Below are positions 1 to 6,032 of a DNA stretch of 10,404 nucleotides, in pieces. The stretch lies in assembly GCA_943914555.1 (NCBI GenBank), contig CALUCM010000031.1, positions 1 to 10,404 on the forward strand. The letters are read 5' to 3'. This DNA comes from an uncultured Francisella sp. (GTDB taxonomy: Bacteria > Pseudomonadota > Gammaproteobacteria > Burkholderiales > Neisseriaceae). The number at the start of each line of letters is the position of its first letter. The stretch's first letter is position 1. A program made the translations under genes and the position numbers. Under the pieces are notes generated by a model. That model had not been told where the DNA came from and made no database searches. It saw only the letters and a program-made list of their open reading frames with translations.

Positions 1-100
1 TATATATACCTTCAAATTAATGAGGTATTTAGTATTATTTTAGGATATTTAAATTAAACTAAAATAAAGACAGTTTTTATGTTAATCTTGGGTAACCTGT

Positions 101-1261
101 ATGAAACGAGAAATGCAAGGTAGATATATCACTATTGCAACAGTAGGAGAAAAGGTCAGGTCTTTTATTCCAAAACCGCTTCCGCCGCATCCACCCATCG
201 AGTGGTCGCCCCAATTGCATATTCAGTTTGAAGAGGCGCAATGTGCAATAAATCTTTTAGACAAGGTCTCAACTTATGTGGCTAATCTGCCGCTTTTTCT
301 TTATATGTATGTCCGCAAAGAAGCGGTGCTTTCTTCCATGATTGAAGGCACCCAGTCTTCTTTATCTGATCTATTGCTCTATGAATTGAAAGAGGTCCCT
401 GGTGTCCCAATAGATGATGTGCAGGAAGTAAGTAGTTATGTTGATGCCCTCTATCATGGTCTTGATTTACTAGAAAAGGGGTTACCCCTTTCATTGCGAC
501 TATTGAAGAAAGTCCACGGCGTATTAATGGCCAATGGGCGCGGCTGTCATCAGACTCCAGGAGAGTTTCGCCGCACACAAAACTGGATTGGCGGCACCCG
601 CCCCAGCCAGGCAATTTTTGTGCCGCCACCGCCGGGGGAGGTTCTAGAGTGCATGGGCCAACTGGAACTATTTCTCCATGATCAAGATACTTCGCCTCTT
701 CTTAGGGCAGCACTAACACACCTGCAATTTGAAACAATTCACCCTTTTTTGGATGGCAATGGCCGCTTAGGGCGATTATTGATCACTTTGTTATTGTGCG
801 AACAAAGGTTGCTGCATCAACCGATACTTTATCTTAGCCTCTATTTCAAAACACATCGAGAGCGTTACTACCAGCTTTTAAATGAGGTGCGTCTAAACGG
901 TGATTGGGAGACTTGGATCGCTTTTTTTGCCGAGGCTGTCAGTAGTACTGCATACCAAGCAGTGGAAACAATCAAACAACTCATCGAGCTATCGCAGCGG
1001 GATCAAGAGAAAATTCGCCGCCTTGGGCGAGCAATGCCTTCGGCTTTGCAAATTTACCAAATGCTGTTAAAACGTCCTGTCACTAATATCAATTTATTGG
1101 TGAAAGAAACAGGTCTTACTCCTGCTACAGTTAATAAAACACTCAGACAGCTAGAACAATTGGATATTGTTAAAGAACAGACCAGTCAAAAACGCAACCG
1201 TATCTTCTGTTATCAAGATTATCTTCACTTTATGGAACGCGGTACTGAAGTGTCTAGGTAG
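101..1261 (+). CDS. Fic family AMP-transferase (class II, Fic_N + Fic + winged helix)
   Basis: Predicted cytoplasmic enzyme that transfers AMP from ATP to a hydroxyl group on a target protein. The Fic motif HPFLDGNGRLGR is intact at residues 214-225, with the catalytic His at 214 and the phosphate-binding GNGR. GEFRRTQNWIGG (154-165) and the following Pro-rich flap (about 166-180) are typical of the family. An N-terminal Fic_N-type region holds S78-x3-E82-G83, matching the (S/T)xxxE(G/N) inhibitory helix, so the protein should be self-inhibited and need no separate antitoxin; none is seen beside it. Residues about 325-375 look like a winged helix (GLTPATVNKTLRQLEQL), as in SoFic-like proteins, where it may bind DNA or targets. 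The 386 aa length is normal. The start is uncertain: no clear Shine-Dalgarno site precedes ATG 101, and relatives commonly begin M-x-GRY, which fits ATG 113 (382 aa). The target cannot be read from sequence. Confidence 0.93.
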   Translation: MKREMQGRYITIATVGEKVRSFIPKPLPPHPPIEWSPQLHIQFEEAQCAINLLDKVSTYVANLPLFLYMYVRKEAVLSSMIEGTQSSLSDLLLYELKEVPGVPIDDVQEVSSYVDALYHGLDLLEKGLPLSLRLLKKVHGVLMANGRGCHQTPGEFRRTQNWIGGTRPSQAIFVPPPPGEVLECMGQLELFLHDQDTSPLLRAALTHLQFETIHPFLDGNGRLGRLLITLLLCEQRLLHQPILYLSLYFKTHRERYYQLLNEVRLNGDWETWIAFFAEAVSSTAYQAVETIKQLIELSQRDQEKIRRLGRAMPSALQIYQMLLKRPVTNINLLVKETGLTPATVNKTLRQLEQLDIVKEQTSQKRNRIFCYQDYLHFMERGTEVSR

Positions 1262-1853
1262 AGTGGGTTTAGAATACGGACCTTTCCCCAATTATTACGT
1301 ACAGGGGAGCAATTTGTAGGATACATATATTTTGTATTTGAATATGTGTATTTCGGCAGGTTATTAACAATTTTCTCGATTTGCGAGCTTCTGGTGGTTA
1401 TATGTAAAATAATTTCAATGGAGGTACTGGTTGTGTGGTTTCGTTTGAGTAGAGTCATTTATTACTGATGATTTTAGAGTTTTTATGAAAAGGAATATTT
1501 GGCGTTCTATTCCTCATTTAAGAAGCAATTTCCCCATTGATGGTATAGCCACAAGGCACTTTAGGAATGCTCTCAATGTAATTTTTTGGATAATGCACGT
1601 TTGATCTTTATTGTATTAGCGCTTTTTTACATAAAAGTTGCAATTTTTCCCATCCATCAATATAGGGCTCTTTATAATTTAGAGCCCTTTGATATTGACG
1701 ATAACTAGCTTCATTCTTTAGATTATAAGCTGGTTCACTTTGCAGATACTGCTCTATTAAAATTTCAAAGCTTATGCTGTGATAGGGTCTTGCAGCTTGG
1801 ATATGGGTTTTACAGAGCAGAGGAATTATAAGGTTGTTATGATGAAACTCCGT
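1262..1853. other. Gene-poor spacer between convergent fic and secB, with possible gene remnants
   Basis: I see no convincing gene in these roughly 590 bases. The spacer lies between two convergent genes, so terminators would be expected, yet only one clear hairpin (1664-1688) is present. Two open stretches have protein-like composition. One is on the plus strand at 1449-1604, whose end (FRNALNVIFWI) loosely resembles the N-terminal domain of IS5-type transposases. The other is on the minus strand from 1853 down to the stop at 1608-1610, in the same frame as secB and lacking an ATG, GTG or TTG near its beginning. Both could be decayed fragments or chance openings in AT-rich DNA. A minus-strand frame at 1225-1458 overlaps the fic 3' end and has no ribosome binding site; I treat it as chance. 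Confidence 0.6.
1664..1688. repeat. Perfect 8-bp inverted repeat (hairpin) in the fic-secB spacer
   Basis: The arms AGGGCTCT (1664-1671) and AGAGCCCT (1681-1688) pair perfectly around a 9-nt AT-only loop. On the plus strand only three Ts follow the stem, and on the minus strand there is no T-run, so it is a poor intrinsic terminator in either direction. Its place between convergent genes still makes a weak or bidirectional terminator the likeliest role. It lies inside the minus-strand open frame 1608-1853, so it could also be incidental. Confidence 0.45.
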
Positions 1854-2375
1854 TCATTTTTCTTCTGCAGATTCTTCTTGCAAGTTATCTTTGCTTAGGC
1901 GTTGATGATACATTATTTCAAAATTGATAGGGGCAAGGAATATTGGGGGAAATCCAGCGCGAACAATACATTCGGATACAAGCTCTCGAAGATAAGGGAA
2001 TAAAATATTTGGACAACTGACATTCATAAGATAATCAATGGCACCATCTTCCACATTCTCAATGTGAAATAGGCCACCTTGGGTGGCTTCACATAGAAAT
2101 AACACGGACTTCTCTAATTTTGTGGTCACAGTGGTGCTAATTGTGCATTCATAGACTTGATCTTTGATTTTTTGTCCACCAATACTATATTGGATATCGA
2201 TTTCTGGTTGCAGGCTCTCAAAAAAAGCCTGTGGTGTGCGGGGAGATTCCAAAGAGAGATTTTTAACATAAAGATTTTCTATTGAAAATGTTTGTTTGTC
2301 TTGCTTGTTTTGTATCTCTTGTTTAGAGTCAAGTACAGTCTCAATATTTGACGATCTTGCTTCTTGTGTACTCAT
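1854..2375 (-). CDS. secB: Protein-export chaperone SecB
   Basis: SecB is a cytoplasmic homotetrameric chaperone that keeps secretory precursors unfolded and hands them to SecA for Sec export. The family signature is clear: ENLYVKNLSLESPRTPQAF near the N-terminus (E. coli has RIYTKDISFEAPNAP), FLCEATQGGLF in the middle, then CPNILFPYLRELVSECIVRAGFPP and LAPINFE. The tail is acidic (EESAEEK), as is usual for the SecA-contacting end. I start at the ATG at 2375-2373 (173 aa) because AAGGA lies 9 nt upstream; a longer TTG-initiated reading from 2396 has no Shine-Dalgarno and would begin only about 4 nt after the predicted transcription start. Compared with E. coli (155 aa) the protein has about 20 extra polar residues at the N-terminus. 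It lies just downstream of priA on the same strand but appears to have its own promoter in the 45-bp gap. grxC or gpsA, frequent secB neighbours, are absent here. Confidence 0.96.
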   Translation of the reverse strand: MSTQEARSSNIETVLDSKQEIQNKQDKQTFSIENLYVKNLSLESPRTPQAFFESLQPEIDIQYSIGGQKIKDQVYECTISTTVTTKLEKSVLFLCEATQGGLFHIENVEDGAIDYLMNVSCPNILFPYLRELVSECIVRAGFPPIFLAPINFEIMYHQRLSKDNLQEESAEEK

Positions 2376-2406
2376 TATTGATTTTCCTTGTGACAATGGT
2401 GGGATG

Positions 2407-2415
2407 ATTATAACA
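2407..2415 (-). promoter_or_regulatory. Extended -10 promoter of secB
   Basis: Read on the minus strand, TGTTATAAT is an exact match to the extended -10 consensus TGnTATAAT. No good -35 box lies 17 bp upstream (CCCTAT), which is typical of extended -10 promoters. Transcription should start near 2400, giving a leader of about 25 nt that carries the AAGGA before ATG 2375. The box sits 6 bp past the priA stop codon. Confidence 0.6.
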
Positions 2416-2420
2416 ACTTT

Positions 2421-4580
2421 CTATGATTCATAGGGATCCACATCAATTGCCCAGCGCAAAAGTGGATCGTTGGGGGCAAAAACAAGTAGCTTTCGTAGTG
2501 CTTCCTGTGCAGCTTCATGCACTGCTTGACGATTTGCTGATTCAAAGTAAAGAACAAAACGAAACCGGCCTGCCTGTTTTTCTAGTAACATGGGTACTGG
2601 ACCCAATATTTTCACATGATCGCGAGGACAAGCAAGCTGTGCTACCTTATCTAAAAAAGCTTTGGCTCGAGCGGCTTGATAATGGCTAGCACGCAGAACG
2701 ATGCGATACACATAAGGAGGAAAACCAAGATCTTGCCGCTCTTTGAGTTGCGCTTTTGCAAAGCCAACATAGTCATGTGCCATGAGATAAGAAAAAAAAG
2801 GAAGATGCGCAAGGTTGGTTTGGATGATGACTTCACCCGTGTTACAGGACCTTCCTGCGCGGCCAGCTACTTGCATCAATTCATTAAATAAACGTTCGCT
2901 CGCACGATAATCAGCGCTATACAAACAATGATCAGCTTGCAAAACAACAACTAGATTCAGTGCGGCAAAGTCATGACCCTTTGCTAGCATTTGTGTACCA
3001 ATTAAAAAATCGATACCGTTAGCGGTGATACGCTGATACAAATCTGTCCAAGCATTTTTGCGTGACATGCTGTCACTATCCACCCGAGCGATCCTTGCTG
3101 AAGGAAAACGCTCTGTTAGAAACTGTTCAATGCGCTCTGTCCCAATGCCAAGTGCAGTTAATTCTTGATTACCGCAACTAGGGCAGGCGCGAGGTGGTGT
3201 TATTATGGCAGCACAGTGATGGCATTTTAGTAAATTTTCTTTTTGGTGATATACCATTTTGGCGCTACAGTGGGGGCAGTTGACAACGGTTCCGCAATCA
3301 AAACAAATCACGCAAGGGGAGAAACCCCGCCGATTCAAGTAAATTAAAGTTAATTTTTTGTCATGTAATTGTTGCTCTAGGCGTTTTAATACTGCGGCGC
3401 TAAAACCTTCTTGCAGAACTTCGTTGCGCAATGACAATAATTTTATTTCTGGCAAAATAGCATTAAGACGGGCTCGCTTTTTAAGTTCCAATAACTGATA
3501 ATGAAAACGTTTGGTTTGCCACCAAGTAGAAAGACTGGGTGTGGCAGAGCCCAGTACAATAGGACAGTTATTTTTTTTTGCGCGCCAGATGGCAAGATCA
3601 CGTGCTTGATAGCGTAATTCATTTTCCTGTTTGAATGATTCTTCGTGTTCTTCATCAACAATGATCAAGGCTAGGTCTTTTAATGGAGTGAAAACCGCCA
3701 AGCGAGTGCCGATGATAATTTGACTATGCCCGAGGGCGGCTTTTATATAGGCATCTAGACGTTCACCTTGGGCAATGTGACTGTGTAGTATCGATAAAGT
3801 AATACCAGGAAACGTTGATGATAAGCGTGCTAAAAATTGAGGAGTGAGGTTAATTAGAGGTAATAGCAATAAAATTTGTTTGCCTTGACATAAAACTTTA
3901 TGCATGACTTCAAAATACACTTCAGTTTTACCGCTTCCTGTCACACCAAACAAGGTAAATACTTGAAATTGGCCTAACGCTTGTGTAATTTGTATGCTAG
4001 CCTTCTCTTGCTCTGTATGTAGTGTAGGTCTGTAATATTGCCAAGGGGCAGCAGCTTTTTGCTGTTCTAGAAGTCCTTCTTTAAGATAACGTTTAAGATA
4101 TTTTTTTGCTTGAGGGTGAATAGTACAGGCAGTTTCTAACGTGATAAAATCGTCGCCGCTTAGTGCTTTTATTAATTTGAGTACAGAAGGACTACGCGAA
4201 GTAATATCAGTATTTTTTTTCAAACGATAAGAAAAACGTGGAGCGGGAAACGTGATAGGCTCTGCTTTCTTTAGCTGTGTTGGTAGGGCGTGAAAAAAGC
4301 TTTGGCCAATGGGGTAAAGATAGTAATTAGTGGTAAATTCGATGAGTGCCATCCATTCTTGATTAAATAAAGGCACTTCATCAAGTACTTGTTTGATGTT
4401 TTTTATTTTGTCAGTAGGTAGTTGAGGGTGAAGATTTATCCTTACTACAATTGCGACCACGGTTTTATTTTTACCGAAGGGCACAAGGACCCTGCTTCCT
4501 ATAGCGATAGGATAAGAAGAGCGGTAAGTGAACAGTTGATAAAGAGGTTTGTCTACTGCCACATCAACAAAATACATCAT
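2421..4580 (-). CDS. priA: Primosomal protein N' (replication restart helicase PriA)
   Basis: PriA is a 3'-to-5' superfamily-2 helicase that recognises stalled or recombined forks and starts reloading of DnaB. Numbering counts from the in-frame TTG at 4583; the two ATGs right after it (4580 or 4577) are likelier starts, though neither has a clear Shine-Dalgarno. The 3' DNA-binding domain is at about 1-100 (DVAVDKPLYQLFTY) and a winged helix follows. Walker A is GVTGSGKT (213-220), DEEH is 310-313, GSATPS 345-350, GTQMLAKGHDF 529-539 and QVAGRAGR 571-578. All eight zinc-binding cysteines are present (427, 430, 436, 439, 454, 457, 467, 470) with the same spacing as in E. coli. Total length is about 719 aa against 732. 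Odd point: the segment after Walker A reads PLINLTPQ (242-249) where the family usually has PEI-x-LTPQ. The gene follows yihY by about 23 bp, so the two are probably co-transcribed. Confidence 0.97.
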   Translation of the reverse strand: MMYFVDVAVDKPLYQLFTYRSSYPIAIGSRVLVPFGKNKTVVAIVVRINLHPQLPTDKIKNIKQVLDEVPLFNQEWMALIEFTTNYYLYPIGQSFFHALPTQLKKAEPITFPAPRFSYRLKKNTDITSRSPSVLKLIKALSGDDFITLETACTIHPQAKKYLKRYLKEGLLEQQKAAAPWQYYRPTLHTEQEKASIQITQALGQFQVFTLFGVTGSGKTEVYFEVMHKVLCQGKQILLLLPLINLTPQFLARLSSTFPGITLSILHSHIAQGERLDAYIKAALGHSQIIIGTRLAVFTPLKDLALIIVDEEHEESFKQENELRYQARDLAIWRAKKNNCPIVLGSATPSLSTWWQTKRFHYQLLELKKRARLNAILPEIKLLSLRNEVLQEGFSAAVLKRLEQQLHDKKLTLIYLNRRGFSPCVICFDCGTVVNCPHCSAKMVYHQKENLLKCHHCAAIITPPRACPSCGNQELTALGIGTERIEQFLTERFPSARIARVDSDSMSRKNAWTDLYQRITANGIDFLIGTQMLAKGHDFAALNLVVVLQADHCLYSADYRASERLFNELMQVAGRAGRSCNTGEVIIQTNLAHLPFFSYLMAHDYVGFAKAQLKERQDLGFPPYVYRIVLRASHYQAARAKAFLDKVAQLACPRDHVKILGPVPMLLEKQAGRFRFVLYFESANRQAVHEAAQEALRKLLVFAPNDPLLRWAIDVDPYES

Positions 4581-4603
4581 CAATTAAATCAGATAAGAAG
4601 GAG

Positions 4604-5782
4604 CTATTGTTGAATAAAGTCATGCAGATTAAGGTGCAAATTGTTTAAGGCAGGATCAAGCAGATGATACAAAGTTTTCCCATAATCATCTTTGCGTTGC
4701 GGATGATTAGGTATTACCAGAGAATTCCACAATTGATCTAGCCAGATTGTGTCTTCTGCTTTTTTCAATGACCAGCGCCCGCTGTTTTTTTCTATATAAC
4801 CCAAAGTATAAAGTTGCTCCAATAATTGTCCCAAAGTGTTATAACCTAGACGGATTGATTGCCTTAACTCCTGGATATGCAAACTTTTCTTATCTGCTTG
4901 AGACAAAGTGGCAAGAATGCGCACGCTATCTTCAAAATTATTTATATTTCCATTTTGTCTAATGAATGTACCATAACGAAAATAAGAAAAACTTTCTGTA
5001 AGTACTGCACCAGCTAGTAGGGTGAACCATAAAATATAAATATAGAAGATAAACAAGGGGATGGAAGCAAGAGCACCATAAATCAGTTCATATTGGCTAA
5101 AGTGGGCAACATAAAATACAAATACCCGTTTATAGATCATGATGATAATCGCAGTAATCAAAGCGCCAAGCAGCGCATTGCTAGCGGGAACATAACGGTA
5201 TGGAATGTATTTAAAAATCAGAAAAATTACCGCTATATACATAAGTAAGGTGAATAAAGCGTAACCTATTTCTGCAAACAGGGGATAAGAAAGTACTACA
5301 GGAAAATGTTGTACTTGAAAAGTCCATAAAGAAGATAAAGTGACTAAAGTCGTAGGACCTAACAAAACGATAAGTAAGTAAGCTACAATTCGCCACGATA
5401 ACCGTCTGGGTTCGCGTACTCGCCAAATTCGATTAAAGCTATCTTCAACGGTAGCTAACAGTGAAATAACACTAATAGCCAAAACGGCGGTACTAATCAA
5501 TGATAAATTACCGATTTTATTAGGGATGGTCTGTAAGTAATCAAGAATACTGCTAAAGACATTACCATCTAGAAGAGAAGCCACATAATTCATCAATTGA
5601 TTAGCATAATTTTCAAAAACTAGGGTGTGACTGAATAGATAAAGCAAAAGGGTTACTGTTGGTACAAGTGCTGTCAAAGTAGAAAGTGTCAAAGTGGCAG
5701 AGGCATAGAATACATCTGACTGGATTAGTTGCCGCAACCAAAATGTAAAAAAGCGCCATAGATGAATAACAACGACACGCAT
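4604..5782 (-). CDS. yihY: YihY/BrkB family inner-membrane protein
   Basis: Predicted polytopic inner-membrane protein of the YihY/BrkB family (formerly mislabelled ribonuclease BN). The biochemical role of the family is not settled; some members have been linked to serum resistance or transport. About six hydrophobic segments are visible, near residues 28-52, 92-112, 133-154, 172-192, 202-224 and 236-262. Family landmarks include SFNRIWRV (115-122), the Pro-containing segment KYIPYRYVPASNALLGA (191-207), and YELIYGALASIPLF (231-244), close to YQLIYGVLAVIPIL in E. coli YihY. At 392 aa it is longer than E. coli YihY (290) because of a soluble C-terminal part (about 280-392) that contains a winged-helix-like stretch (RLGYNTLGQLLEQLYTLGYIE), like the longer BrkB-type members. 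The start has GAGAGAG 9 nt upstream. It is the first gene of the yihY-priA unit and is divergent from mfd, with a promoter and overlapping palindrome upstream. Confidence 0.93.
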   Translation of the reverse strand: MRVVVIHLWRFFTFWLRQLIQSDVFYASATLTLSTLTALVPTVTLLLYLFSHTLVFENYANQLMNYVASLLDGNVFSSILDYLQTIPNKIGNLSLISTAVLAISVISLLATVEDSFNRIWRVREPRRLSWRIVAYLLIVLLGPTTLVTLSSLWTFQVQHFPVVLSYPLFAEIGYALFTLLMYIAVIFLIFKYIPYRYVPASNALLGALITAIIIMIYKRVFVFYVAHFSQYELIYGALASIPLFIFYIYILWFTLLAGAVLTESFSYFRYGTFIRQNGNINNFEDSVRILATLSQADKKSLHIQELRQSIRLGYNTLGQLLEQLYTLGYIEKNSGRWSLKKAEDTIWLDQLWNSLVIPNHPQRKDDYGKTLYHLLDPALNNLHLNLHDFIQQ

Positions 5783-5802
5783 TTATAAAAACTCTCTCAA
5801 TG

Positions 5803-5822
5803 TTACAATGGCGTCATTGTAA
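5803..5822. repeat. 20-bp palindrome, candidate operator over the yihY promoter
   Basis: The arms TTACAATG (5803-5810) and CATTGTAA (5815-5822) are perfect 8-bp inverted repeats around GCGT. The minus-strand TACAAT in this element (5821-5816) is the best -10 box for yihY, so a dimeric regulator bound here would cover the promoter. No regulator gene in the window explains it. It is not followed by a T-run suited to termination of any nearby gene. Confidence 0.5.
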
Positions 5823-5845
5823 ACAAAAAAATCCGTTAATGTCAG
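5816..5845 (-). promoter_or_regulatory. Predicted sigma-70-type promoter of yihY-priA
   Basis: On the minus strand, CTGACA (5845-5840) and TACAAT (5821-5816) each differ from consensus by one base and are 18 bp apart. The start of transcription would be near 5809, giving a leader of about 27 nt with GAGAGAG as ribosome binding site before ATG 5782. Confidence 0.55.
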
Positions 5846-5913
5846 TCAAATTTCTTTGCTTAATCTCAGATGCAATCCTAACTTTAACTTTAAGGTTATT
5901 GTACGACCGCTGG

Positions 5914-5927
5914 GTTTCTCAAGAAAC
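5914..5927. repeat. Short inverted repeat upstream of mfd
   Basis: GTTTCT and AGAAAC form a perfect 6-bp inverted repeat around CA, about 105 bp before the mfd start. It is the only symmetric element I see in the mfd-proximal half of the divergent spacer. It could be a protein-binding site, but 6-bp arms are short and chance is not excluded. I find no strong promoter for mfd; TATAAA at 6013-6018 with TTAACT 18 bp upstream is the least poor match. Confidence 0.25.
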
Positions 5928-6032
5928 TATTATTTTTGAAACTAAATATAACACACAGGTTATTAATAAAATATTCAACTTATTAACTTTAACTAGGTAT
6001 GGTGTTCAACTGTATAAAATTGACAGTCAGAT

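Noticed and set aside
282..629. Minus-strand 115-codon frame opposite fic
   Set aside because: Antisense shadow of the conserved Fic domain, with no domain signature of its own.
1225..1458. Minus-strand 77-codon frame between fic and the spacer
   Set aside because: It overlaps the fic 3' end, has no ribosome binding site, low-complexity Thr/Asn/Tyr-rich composition and no recognisable domain.
2394..2396. TTG as the secB start codon
   Set aside because: No Shine-Dalgarno, and it lies about 4 nt from the predicted transcription start, while ATG 2375 has AAGGA at good spacing.
6020..6025. TTGACA, a perfect -35 sequence just before mfd
   Set aside because: A matching -10 would fall inside the mfd coding sequence and the bases there do not fit.
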